Shown here one piece after another: positions 16,471 to 25,177 of a stretch of 64,000 nt of DNA. The stretch's first letter is position 1; every line of letters begins with the position of its first letter. Where the stretch lies: the NCBI GenBank assembly GCA_021156175.1, contig JAJNBL010000001.1, positions 310,001-374,000 on the forward strand. The letters run 5' to 3'. The notes beneath the pieces were generated by a model that was given only the letters and a program-made list of their open reading frames with translations, was not told the origin of the DNA and did no database searches. The translations under genes and the position numbers were made by a program. This DNA is from Rickettsiales bacterium. GTDB lineage: Bacteria; Pseudomonadota; Alphaproteobacteria; Rickettsiales; JAJNBL01.

Positions 16471-18063
16471 TTACGCTGCATCACCGATGCTATCACCTTC
16501 CTGCCCCTTTGAAAATGATGCTTTCGCCACCCAGAACATAAACGTACATCCTGGCTCTCCATTTGGGTTATTCTGCGCCTTAATTTCTCCGTTATGCGCA
16601 CGCACAATTTCCCGGGCAATCGAAAGCCCCAAACCTGTTCCACCGCTTCCATCATACGTAGTGGATGACTGCACAAACGTATCGAAAATCTTTTCTTCTT
16701 CCCCTGGTGGAATGCCAGGTCCCCGGTCTTTAATCGAGACATCCACACTTTCCACAACACCATTAAAATACCGGTGGGCTTTTTCTTCTACATGAATCGT
16801 AATAACACTATTATTTGGAGTGAATTTGATGGCGTTACACAACACATTCGTTACCACCTGGATCAGCTTATTCTTATCGCAGGTCAGCTCTATTTCTGGC
16901 GGGTTCTCAGGTTCAAATTTCACGGTAATATTCTTAGGTTCCCACTTATGCTGCAGCTCATCATGTGAAATCCGAAGAATATCGAGCATCGAACATTGCT
17001 GATAACGAAAATTCATTTTCCCTGCATTCATTTTGCTCAAATCCAAAATACCTTCAATCAGGTAGTTGAGGCGGTTCGCAGCCTGTTGGCAACGCTCAAA
17101 GAAACTGACATATTGCTGGAGGTCCACCTCTTTTTTCCCTTCAATCGCCGCCTTCACTGAATCGACACCAAATTTGGAAAATGATTTCATTCCATGAATT
17201 GGTGTCCGGATTTCGTGGGTCATGTTCGAAATCCAGATATTCTTATCCTCATTCGCTTTCTCGAGCCGCTGGATCGTAAATTTCAGATCACGGGTGCGCT
17301 CAGAGACAAGCCGCTCAAGATTCGCGTTCGTATGACGTAACTGATCCGTAATTTTTTCAAGTTGCCGATGGGAAGCATCGATTTCTTCCATCATGAAGTT
17401 AAAGGAATCCGCCAGCTGCCCGATTTCGTCATCTAAAAACTTCTGAGCACGCGCACTAAAATCATCATCCTCAATGATTCTCTCTGTCGCTTTTACAAGA
17501 CTGGTAATGGGTAAGATAATATTGCGCTGATATTTGGAGGATACCAAAAACGCCAACACTACGCTTGGCAATAAGAGAAGAAAAGCGAACAAAAGATAGG
17601 TTGGTATGGAATCCGCGATATCCCTTAAATCCGATTCAATATAAATATACCCCTCGGTTTCGTCCTGGAAGGTAATGTCTTGGTAAATAGTAACTTTAAG
17701 GATCCCTACAATCTCTTTTAAGGTGACGGGGCACTCACTATGCGTATTGGTTTTATATTTGGCATAAATCTCTTTGTTTTTATTGTAAATACAAGCAAGC
17801 GATATCGAAGATTTCACTTTCAAATCATCCAGACTTTCTTGTGCCATTTCGTGATCTTCCCAGGATAAAGCAGGAGCAACCCGGTTGGCGATGATATTGG
17901 ATACAAGCGTAAGTTCTTTGATTAAAGAGGCACGGGAAGAATAGGCGCCGTAAATGAAGAATACACAAAGTGACATCACGAGTATGGCGCAACTGGTCAC
18001 CATCCCCATCGCCATAAGCTGTTTTTTGACAGAATATTTCATCGTCCTGTCATTCATTGCCAT
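16471..18063 (-). CDS. Membrane histidine kinase with CHASE8-like periplasmic domain (module 2)
   Basis: This 530-residue kinase is last in the module 2 operon. Order: TM1 about 19-40, periplasmic domain about 42-153, TM2 about 154-174, HAMP, coiled coil, HisKA with H283 in NMTHEIRTPIHG, and an ATPase domain with NVLCNAIKFTP, DRGPGIP and GGTGLGLSI. From HAMP onward it is nearly the same as the kinase at 7787-9388; the periplasmic parts share only the pattern. Its ATG overlaps the stop of the yfiR-like gene by one base (TAATG), so the sensor and YfiR are made together. There is no receiver or regulator beside it. Confidence 0.92.
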   Translation of the reverse strand: MAMNDRTMKYSVKKQLMAMGMVTSCAILVMSLCVFFIYGAYSSRASLIKELTLVSNIIANRVAPALSWEDHEMAQESLDDLKVKSSISLACIYNKNKEIYAKYKTNTHSECPVTLKEIVGILKVTIYQDITFQDETEGYIYIESDLRDIADSIPTYLLFAFLLLLPSVVLAFLVSSKYQRNIILPITSLVKATERIIEDDDFSARAQKFLDDEIGQLADSFNFMMEEIDASHRQLEKITDQLRHTNANLERLVSERTRDLKFTIQRLEKANEDKNIWISNMTHEIRTPIHGMKSFSKFGVDSVKAAIEGKKEVDLQQYVSFFERCQQAANRLNYLIEGILDLSKMNAGKMNFRYQQCSMLDILRISHDELQHKWEPKNITVKFEPENPPEIELTCDKNKLIQVVTNVLCNAIKFTPNNSVITIHVEEKAHRYFNGVVESVDVSIKDRGPGIPPGEEEKIFDTFVQSSTTYDGSGGTGLGLSIAREIVRAHNGEIKAQNNPNGEPGCTFMFWVAKASFSKGQEGDSIGDAA

Positions 18064-18593
18064 TACTCAACCACTTTAATCATTTCCAACAGGGCAGAAT
18101 TAATATTGATATTGCTCGCTCGTGCATTAGTATAATTCAGTTCAACACTTACCTTATTGCCCGATTTTATAGAAAATTGGAACATCCCACCTCTTCGCAA
18201 GAAACCTTCTATATCACTGACCGTAACAATAGAACGTTGCTGAGAAACAGCCAGAATATCTTCAAGGTTCGCCTTTGCACCATTTGCCAAAAAAAGCATA
18301 TGGCATGATTTTACGTCATTAACGCTCACATTACGCAAAACACGATATTTCTCTTGGTTCCCTTTCGCAAGATCCTCCAGGTACTTTCCCACCGTAGTCG
18401 TAGGATCTTTGTTAGATTCCCCCATCGAGCATAATACCAATTTCCCCTGCGTTTCCCAACGGATAAATTTGGCTATTTTGTAAAAGAAAACGGCCTTTAC
18501 CTCATTCTCCGAGAATTCTTGAGAGAATCCATTGGAAGGAATGAGCAAAAGCATCATGATGCCAAGAATGAGACGTATTTTGATATAACGCAT
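18063..18593 (-). CDS. YfiR/DUF4154 family periplasmic protein (module 2)
   Basis: The 176-residue product has a signal peptide (LILGIMMLLLIPSNGFSQ) and a complete YfiR-like domain: NEVKAVFFYKIAKFIRWE, KLVLCSMGES, SCHMLFLANGAKANLEDIL, IVTVSDIEGFLRRGGMFQF and NINSALLEMIKVV. It lies two bases after the receptor stop and overlaps the kinase start. In the known YfiBNR system the homologue binds the periplasmic domain of YfiN and blocks it; here the only candidate target is the kinase encoded next. Confidence 0.9.
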   Translation of the reverse strand: MRYIKIRLILGIMMLLLIPSNGFSQEFSENEVKAVFFYKIAKFIRWETQGKLVLCSMGESNKDPTTTVGKYLEDLAKGNQEKYRVLRNVSVNDVKSCHMLFLANGAKANLEDILAVSQQRSIVTVSDIEGFLRRGGMFQFSIKSGNKVSVELNYTNARASNININSALLEMIKVVE

Positions 18594-18595
18594 GG

Positions 18596-20548
18596 TTAGA
18601 ATCGTACCGTAACCATACCATAAACGTTACGCTCTATCTCATTGCGTACTCCATGTAGCGCTTGAGAAAACTCGGGGTGAGCACTATCAAAAAGATTTTG
18701 CCCAACAAGACTAAGCTCAAGCCCCTGCTTCGGTTTCCAGGCAACCCTGGTATCAAAGCGTAAATAGGCCGGGATATCGACAAGCGGTGCCGAGAGGTTA
18801 TCCACATAATAAAGGCTGTTGCTCCACTCTATATCGTAAGGGAGATAGAGCAATGAACGTATATTAAACTGATTCTTCGGTGAATTACCTTCAATCTGTT
18901 CTACCACGCTATCAGTACTATTATCCATTTTATCCACATCCATTTGCAAGAATGTGTACGCAGCTTTAAGCGTCCAATAGTCAGTAACACTCCAATCGGA
19001 AGCTATTTCAAATCCATAGCTTTGTGCTTTCGCTTTATTATCAAACTCTAACCCCACAATCGTATCTGCCGGAACAGATCGAGCACTTAACTCATTTGTG
19101 CGCAAATCATTATAGTCATTCACGAAAAAGGTGGTATCAAACACCACGCTTTTCGTTGGCTTAAGCCGATAACCCAGCTCATAGGCCATCAGTTTTTCGG
19201 ATTCAAAATCCCGATTTCCTAACCATCGTATATAACCAGGCAAGATGACAAGGGAGAGATCATCTTCAGAACGGTTAGGAGTACGCACAGAACGCGATAC
19301 CGAAGCCCATACTGTTTGGTTCTGCGTCGGATACCACCCAACACGGGCAGATGGTTGATATTCAAATCCGGTAAAATCATTATGCTCAAACTTTGAGCCC
19401 AAGGTGATATGGAGTTTGTCCGGCACAAGCTTATAAGTATCTTGCGCAAACATACTATAAAGGCTGCGCTCCCGGCTGGTAGGCGCATAGGAAATCAGGT
19501 CAGAACCACGCAATTCATCGGTAATATACCGGTAACCTGCCCCAACGACCGCAATATGACGATCGCCTAACGGCTGGGTATATTGATAATCAGCATCCAT
19601 AGTATAATTGTCTTGCGCTAACAGGCTGTAATGCGAAGACGCCGCATCATAATAAAGCTTAGTAACGCTTTGCCCGTCATTTTCATGGTTATGTTCCCAT
19701 TTTGTCAGGAAATTCCCACCAAATGCGCGCAAATCATCATCCTGAGCTGTCGCATTGGGCAAGTAAAGACTTAAATTCTGATGGTTTTCGTAAAGGTCTC
19801 CCTGGAATGTAAGGTTGTCCTCATCGACAGGCTTCCAGTCAACCCTAAATCCGGTGCGGTTCGCATCCCAATCATTTCCGCCATCTGTACCGAATACCGT
19901 TTTGCTGGAATCCATGTCAGAGCGCTTCCCGTACATACGGTAATACATATTATTGTTAATGGTGCCACCGTAGCGCGCTTCCCCAAAAGCTTTTGTTTCC
20001 TTACCAACACCAACGCTTGCTACCGTTGTTTGAGTATCTTTTGCACTTTTGGTAATGATGTTGATCACACCATTAACGGCATTCGCCCCCCAAAGTGATG
20101 CACCCGGACCACGTATCACCTCGATACGCTCAATATCCTCCAGCATTACATCCTGGACATCCCAATACACGCCCGAGAATAATGGGGTATAGACAGTTCT
20201 TCCGTCAATCAACACCAACAGCTTGTTTCCAAAACCATCGCTGTTAAAACCACGGGACGTATTTGCCCATACTTTAGGGTCCGATTGAGCAATTTGCAAT
20301 CCAGGAACCATGCGTAAGAGCTCTGGAATAGAACGCATCCCGGAATGTCTTATATCCTCCTGGGAGATCACATAAATTGCACCCGGCGCTTGGAATGCCT
20401 GTTCCGGCCGCTTTGATACGGACGTGACCACATCCCCTAAATCTTCGAAAGATAGGTTGGAGAGTTCCTTGAGATTATCGCTTGCAAACGCTTGGGAACT
20501 TAATGCACAGAGGCACAATAGCCCATATGCAATAGGATTATATTTCAT
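18596..20548 (-). CDS. TonB-dependent outer-membrane receptor (module 2)
   Basis: With the ATG at 20546-20548 (GGAGGGG seven bases upstream) the receptor has 650 residues. It has a signal peptide ending AFA, a plug with VTSVSKRPEQAFQAPGAIYVISQEDIRHSGM, LLVLIDGRTVYTPLFSGVYWD and IEVIRGPGASLWGANAVNGVINIIT, and a barrel that ends in VRF. It is a paralogue of the module 1 receptor with a diverged barrel, so a different but related ligand is likely. It is the second gene of the operon, 24 bases after the GNAT/decarboxylase fusion. Confidence 0.93.
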   Translation of the reverse strand: MKYNPIAYGLLCLCALSSQAFASDNLKELSNLSFEDLGDVVTSVSKRPEQAFQAPGAIYVISQEDIRHSGMRSIPELLRMVPGLQIAQSDPKVWANTSRGFNSDGFGNKLLVLIDGRTVYTPLFSGVYWDVQDVMLEDIERIEVIRGPGASLWGANAVNGVINIITKSAKDTQTTVASVGVGKETKAFGEARYGGTINNNMYYRMYGKRSDMDSSKTVFGTDGGNDWDANRTGFRVDWKPVDEDNLTFQGDLYENHQNLSLYLPNATAQDDDLRAFGGNFLTKWEHNHENDGQSVTKLYYDAASSHYSLLAQDNYTMDADYQYTQPLGDRHIAVVGAGYRYITDELRGSDLISYAPTSRERSLYSMFAQDTYKLVPDKLHITLGSKFEHNDFTGFEYQPSARVGWYPTQNQTVWASVSRSVRTPNRSEDDLSLVILPGYIRWLGNRDFESEKLMAYELGYRLKPTKSVVFDTTFFVNDYNDLRTNELSARSVPADTIVGLEFDNKAKAQSYGFEIASDWSVTDYWTLKAAYTFLQMDVDKMDNSTDSVVEQIEGNSPKNQFNIRSLLYLPYDIEWSNSLYYVDNLSAPLVDIPAYLRFDTRVAWKPKQGLELSLVGQNLFDSAHPEFSQALHGVRNEIERNVYGMVTVRF

Positions 20549-20572
20549 TCTGGACCCCTCCATTTAGAAAAC

Positions 20573-22591
20573 TCAGTCTACCCGTTCTAAGGCTCTCTGG
20601 TGTAGCGATACTTGTTCTGCTAACGCCTGCTGAAGATCACAGATAAATGCATCGACAACATCTTTCGTAACATGCGGCATTGTAATGATATGCGCCAAGT
20701 CTCGATTTACTGAGAGCTGCCATTTTTTATAAACGCTAGCAGGAGGAGTAGCAAGCACTACAACATTAGAATACGGATTTCGGAGTACCTTCGGGTAATC
20801 CATCGCTTTTAGGCGCATAACGGTATATTCCGCAACCTCCATACAATCGGCGGCCAGTCGGCTTAATCCTCTTTCTCCACCTAATGCTAGAAGACGTTTA
20901 TACGCAAATAACGCCGAGTGCCCATTCCGGGAGCAGGAGAGCGTATGGGTCTTTGTTCCATTATAATGCGTTTTCACAAGATTATCCGGAAGCGCATCAA
21001 GGCCTGCCTTTCTTCCTAAAAACACCGCCGAAGGGAACGGCACGCCCAAAAACTTATGAAGGCTGATGGAAACGGAATGAATTGGAAGATCAAATCCACT
21101 ATGGGATGCACCTGTTAAAAAGGGCAAGAAACCACCATGCAAGGCAGCATCGCAGTGAATATAAAAATCTTTCTTTCCTAGTTTATTAAGGATATCAACA
21201 ACCGTCCTCACACTATCGATCGCCCCTTTCATAGTGGTTCCGATATTAAGTACAATCACAGCAGGAGTATCTGTTTGCGCAATTTTCTGCTCAAATACCG
21301 CGTAATCAATCTCCCCATGAGCAAGCGAAGGGATTTCGCACAACGGCATCTTCAATTTATCCGCACATACCCTCACTGAATAATGACTATCGGTGGATGC
21401 ATAAAGTGTGGCAGAAGGATAATTCGTTCGTCCCAGATACAAGCCCATTTCATTAGCTTCCGTACCGCCCGAGGCGATATATCCCCACACTTCTTTCAAA
21501 GGGAGAGAGTAGTGGTTTGCAAAAAAATTGAGTACTGCTTTTTCCTGCTCACGCGCATGAATCTGGTAGTTTGAATGATTTTCTGGATCACCCGCATTAT
21601 TAATGTGGAAATCCAGATAGTTACCCCACTGACTATACTGAAAATCCAGATTATGGGGGAAGCCCAATTGCATTTGCGATGATTCTGTATAATGGGAGGT
21701 ATCATCAACGGATAGCGGAGGGAAAGTCGCCCCTACCCGTTGAATTGCACCCGAAAGAGCATTTCCAATACCCGGCAAAGCATTCTGCTTAAAGTCAATA
21801 TGTGCGAATCGTGGGTCGCTATTATAGGGAACAACAATCTCATGAATAGTCCAACCGGATGCAGCAAAAAGCTTTTGGCTTCCAGGATTGGTCGCTTCTC
21901 CATAAAAATAGCGGAAGCCCCTGCCCTTAAGGTATTCCTCAAATTGCCTAAAACTAAACTGGGCCACCCCAATCCCGTCTTCATTTTTAAGGGTCAGGTA
22001 TTTTCCCATGAAACCGATGAAGAAGCCCCGATAGACATAACCCGGTTCAAGCGGGCACTGTTCTTTACGTAAAATATCGAGCAACTTTTCTTTCGACTGG
22101 TCCAGGAAATCAAACACTGGTTGGAATTTTTGTCGGTTCGGGAGGTGCTCAAACGCATCTTCCGCATTATCTTTAATAAAATCCCTGCCAATGATGCCGC
22201 CAATCACCTGGCCTGTTTCCTCATTAATCAGCACAAGGGAAACATCGTCTTTCCGGGCATATTCTAAATACAGTACGATTTCGTCGTAAAACTCTTCTTC
22301 CGTTAAATTCACGGCTTTGGTCGTAGGCTCACGATCTACAAATGTTTTGGCCATGACCCTCGCAAGGGCCTGGTGTTCCTCGCGATTTTCCGTGTCAAGC
22401 TTACGGATATGAATACGTACCATTTTGCCATTTGTCGTCATTCCATTAAAAGAGGCTGGCAACGGAGTGGCTAACGCGCTTGAAGGGGAACCAAGTGGAG
22501 ACGATAATATGCATTCCTTTTTGCCCAACCTAGAAATGGTTGTATCGTTCGACGCATTACTTTCTGGACAGATATTGGAAATTGTATACAT
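20573..22591 (-). CDS. Fusion of GNAT acyltransferase and histidine-decarboxylase-type PLP enzyme
   Basis: This 672-residue protein joins two enzymes. Residues about 57-265 are a GNAT-like acyltransferase (VSLVLINEETGQVIGGIIG, then GEATNPGSQKLFAASGW). Residues about 290-650 match bacterial PLP histidine decarboxylases: GGTEAN (375-380), H403 stacking on PLP, NIGTTMKGAIDS, D481 in HCDAALHGG, the PLP lysine K513 in SLHKFLG, and SRNGHSALF. The first 50 residues are a Ser-rich extension with no known domain. A decarboxylase fused to an acyltransferase would turn an amino acid into an amine and acylate it, for example to an N-acyl histamine; the real substrate is unknown. It is first in the module 2 operon. 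The start has a strong AGGGAGAG site. Confidence 0.85.
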   Translation of the reverse strand: MYTISNICPESNASNDTTISRLGKKECILSSPLGSPSSALATPLPASFNGMTTNGKMVRIHIRKLDTENREEHQALARVMAKTFVDREPTTKAVNLTEEEFYDEIVLYLEYARKDDVSLVLINEETGQVIGGIIGRDFIKDNAEDAFEHLPNRQKFQPVFDFLDQSKEKLLDILRKEQCPLEPGYVYRGFFIGFMGKYLTLKNEDGIGVAQFSFRQFEEYLKGRGFRYFYGEATNPGSQKLFAASGWTIHEIVVPYNSDPRFAHIDFKQNALPGIGNALSGAIQRVGATFPPLSVDDTSHYTESSQMQLGFPHNLDFQYSQWGNYLDFHINNAGDPENHSNYQIHAREQEKAVLNFFANHYSLPLKEVWGYIASGGTEANEMGLYLGRTNYPSATLYASTDSHYSVRVCADKLKMPLCEIPSLAHGEIDYAVFEQKIAQTDTPAVIVLNIGTTMKGAIDSVRTVVDILNKLGKKDFYIHCDAALHGGFLPFLTGASHSGFDLPIHSVSISLHKFLGVPFPSAVFLGRKAGLDALPDNLVKTHYNGTKTHTLSCSRNGHSALFAYKRLLALGGERGLSRLAADCMEVAEYTVMRLKAMDYPKVLRNPYSNVVVLATPPASVYKKWQLSVNRDLAHIITMPHVTKDVVDAFICDLQQALAEQVSLHQRALERVD

Positions 22592-22927
22592 AAGCTCTCC
22601 CTTGTATTCCTTTTTAACCTCATATACTAAAGTGTGTAAAGAAGTTTTCCAAGCATTTTACGTGTACGTAACAAAATAATACAATCGTAAGGACCCGTTA
22701 GACGGAAAAGTTAAGGAATAAACGAAAATAACGTGCTGTTAACGCATAACGTTGCCATGACATTTCCCGCTCCGAGTTAACGTCTACAAGCAGGTATACT
22801 AACCCCTCGATAGGCACCAAAAACTTATGTTTTCCTGTATAGACAATGAAGTTTCAAAAATACCTTAGAAATTTTAGTATGTTGTGGGTGTATAGATTTT
22901 TCGCAAAGCCGTATAGATTCTGTATAG
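22592..22927. other. Divergent regulatory region between module 2 and yejBE
   Basis: This gene-free stretch holds a candidate promoter and palindrome for the GNAT/decarboxylase operon on the minus strand and three phased repeats before yejB on the plus strand, listed separately. I see no small gene in it. Confidence 0.6.
22624..22671 (-). promoter_or_regulatory. Candidate promoter and palindromic operator of the module 2 operon
   Basis: Reading the minus strand: TTGGAA (22652-22647), a 17-base spacer and TAGTAT (22629-22624) form a plausible -35/-10 pair. Just upstream lies TTACGTGTACGTAA (22658-22671 on the plus strand), 6-bp inverted arms around two bases, centred about 47 bases before the expected transcript start, a usual place for an activator. 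The TTACGT half-site recurs near the module 1 genes. Confidence 0.4.
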
Positions 22928-22929
22928 AT
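22890..22929. repeat. Three direct GTATAGAT repeats in helical phase
   Basis: GTATAGAT occurs at 22890, 22911 and 22922. The spacings of 21 and 11 bases place all three on the same face of the helix, as expected for a cooperative operator or activator array upstream of yejB. Confidence 0.5.
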
Positions 22930-23035
22930 GCCCTATGATACGGGACTTATAGCTAGTCCAACAATAAAGCCATTTACCTATTGTTGTGATCCGATATACT
23001 CCCTGCTTAAGACAGCTTTAGGTTCTGTAAAAGAT

Positions 23036-24145
23036 ATGACCGCATACCTTATCCGCCGTTTACTCCTCATGATCCCCACACTCTTTGGGATTATGGTGAT
23101 TAACTTTGCGATTGTCCAAGCCGCACCTGGAGGCCCAGTCGAACAACTGATTGCCCAACTTTCCGGCAATGCCGTGAATGCGACGGCACGCTTTTCTTCC
23201 GGTGGCGGGGAAGTAATCGGCACAAGTAACACGCCAATGCAACAGCAAGGAGAGGGAGGCTCTTCCCAATATCGTGGCAGCCAAGGGCTGGATCCGGATT
23301 TGATTAAGGATATTGAGAAACTTTATGGCTTTGATAAGCCCCCGACAGAACGTTTCTTCCAGATGATTTGGCAATATGTACATTTTGATTTTGGGACAAG
23401 CTTCTTCCGGGATGCTACCGTGATTGATCTGATTGCGGAAAAACTTCCTGTTTCGATCTCACTGGGATTATGGACAACCCTCTTCGTCTATTTGCTCTCA
23501 ATTCCTTTGGGCATCCGCAAAGCTGTGCGCGATGGATCTGCCTTTGATACCTGGACAAGCACCATCATTATTGTGGGATATGCCATCCCAAGCTTCCTCT
23601 TTGCCGTTCTCTTAATTATCGTGTTTGCAGGTGGAAGCTATTGGAATATTTTCCCGATGCGAGGCTTAGTATCACCGGAATGGTCAAGCATGTCATGGCC
23701 TGATAAAATTATCGATTATTTCTGGCATCTCACACTTCCGGTCATCTCCATGATTATTGGAGGATTTGCAAGCCTCACGATGCTCTGCAAAAACTCCTTC
23801 CTGGATGAAATCCATAAGCAATATGTACTCACCGCACGCGCAAAAGGCCTTTCGGAACATAAAGTCCTTTATGGTCATGTATTCCGTAACGCGATGTTGA
23901 TTGTGATTGCAGGATTCCCCGGCGCGTTGCTGCATATTCTCTTTACCAGCTCGCTACTCATTGAAGTCATTTTCTCCCTCGATGGGCTTGGGCTTTTAGG
24001 CTTTGAATCCGCTGTACACCGCGATTATCCGGTGATTTTTGGCACACTCTTTATCTTCACTCTGCTTGGACTTATTATGCATTTAGTGAGTGACCTGGTG
24101 TATACCTGGGTTGATCCCCGTATTGACTTTGAGAGAAGAGGATAG
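23036..24145 (+). CDS. yejB: ABC peptide transporter permease, YejB-like
   Basis: From ATG 23036 the product has 369 residues. It opens [20 protein letters not shown], the usual start of YejB/DppB permeases, with six membrane helices and the EAA loop [22 protein letters not shown] that contacts the ATPase. The large periplasmic loop (residues about 35-110) and the sequence fit YejB, part of the YejABEF oligopeptide/microcin C importer, better than DppB. The open frame extends upstream to 22928, but those residues would precede the first helix and have no ribosome site. yejE follows; neither the binding protein nor the ATPase gene is present here. Confidence 0.88.
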   Translation: MTAYLIRRLLLMIPTLFGIMVINFAIVQAAPGGPVEQLIAQLSGNAVNATARFSSGGGEVIGTSNTPMQQQGEGGSSQYRGSQGLDPDLIKDIEKLYGFDKPPTERFFQMIWQYVHFDFGTSFFRDATVIDLIAEKLPVSISLGLWTTLFVYLLSIPLGIRKAVRDGSAFDTWTSTIIIVGYAIPSFLFAVLLIIVFAGGSYWNIFPMRGLVSPEWSSMSWPDKIIDYFWHLTLPVISMIIGGFASLTMLCKNSFLDEIHKQYVLTARAKGLSEHKVLYGHVFRNAMLIVIAGFPGALLHILFTSSLLIEVIFSLDGLGLLGFESAVHRDYPVIFGTLFIFTLLGLIMHLVSDLVYTWVDPRIDFERRG

Positions 24146-24149
24146 TTCC

Positions 24150-25175
24150 ATGACCTTGACCCTCTCCCCCCTCACACGCCGCCGGTTAGCCAGTTTTAAA
24201 GCCCATAAACGCGGCTATTATTCATTGTGGATTTTCCTCGTGTTATTTGGCTTAAGCCTCTTTGCCGAACTCCTCGCAAACAACAAACCGATACTCGTAT
24301 CCTACGAAGGAAATCTCTACAGCCCTGTATTTACGCGTTATACCGAAAAAGCTTTCGGTGGAGACTTCGATACCGAAGCGGATTTCCGAGATAAATATTT
24401 GAGTGAAATCATCGAATCCAAAGGCTGGATGATTTGGCCACCGGTGCGTTACGACTACCAAGCGATTAACTACGAACTCCCAGCCCCGGCACCGTCCTTT
24501 CCTAGCACTGAAAACTGGCTCGGCACCGATGACCAGGGACGCGATGTATTCGCGCGTCTTATCTATGGCTTCCGTATTTCCGTATTATTTGGGCTAACGC
24601 TGACATTATTTAGCTCCGTTATTGGCGTTACTGCCGGCGCGGTGCAGGGCTATTTCGGCGGTTGGATAGATTTAACGTTCCAGCGCTTTATCGAGATATG
24701 GTCGGGCCTTCCGATCCTCTTCCTTCTTATTATTCTCGCAAGCCTGATTGAACCCAATTTCTGGTGGCTTTTAGGGCTTATGCTCTGCTTTAGCTGGATG
24801 TCGCTCGTATCGGTCGTGCGTGCAGAATTCTTGCGCACAAGGAATTTTGATTACGTCAAAGCCGCGCGAGTGCTGGGCGTACGCGAACCGGTAATTATTT
24901 TCCGTCATATTCTCCCAAACGCGATGGTGGCCACCCTCACCTTCCTGCCGTTTATCTTAAACGCTTCACTGACAACCCTCACATCACTCGATTTCCTCGG
25001 ATTCGGGCTTCCAGCGGGCTCACCTTCGCTCGGTGAAGTTCTCGCGCAAGGGAAGAATAATCCGCAAGCACCATGGCTTGGCATCAGTGGCTTCGTGGTG
25101 CTGGCATTGACACTTTCATTGCTGGTGTTTATCGGAGAAGCGGTGCGGGATGCGTTTACCCCGGAGCGTGGATAA
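24150..25175 (+). CDS. yejE: ABC peptide transporter permease, YejE-like
   Basis: The 341-residue product starts at ATG 24150, four bases after the yejB stop, with GAGAAGAGG upstream. LTRRRLASFKAHKRGYYSLW is the conserved YejE N terminus. The large periplasmic segment (about 45-130, including PPVRYDYQAIN and WLGTDDQGRDVFARLIYG) and the EAA loop AARVLGVREPVIIFRHILPNA identify it. It forms the inner-membrane channel with YejB. The expected ATPase gene yejF is not next; the following gene is convergent and two bases away. Confidence 0.92.
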   Translation: MTLTLSPLTRRRLASFKAHKRGYYSLWIFLVLFGLSLFAELLANNKPILVSYEGNLYSPVFTRYTEKAFGGDFDTEADFRDKYLSEIIESKGWMIWPPVRYDYQAINYELPAPAPSFPSTENWLGTDDQGRDVFARLIYGFRISVLFGLTLTLFSSVIGVTAGAVQGYFGGWIDLTFQRFIEIWSGLPILFLLIILASLIEPNFWWLLGLMLCFSWMSLVSVVRAEFLRTRNFDYVKAARVLGVREPVIIFRHILPNAMVATLTFLPFILNASLTTLTSLDFLGFGLPAGSPSLGEVLAQGKNNPQAPWLGISGFVVLALTLSLLVFIGEAVRDAFTPERG

Positions 25176-25177
25176 AC

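Noticed and set aside
23036-25175. DppBC dipeptide permease instead of YejBE
   Set aside because: The long periplasmic segments in both proteins and the YejE-type N terminus favour Yej.
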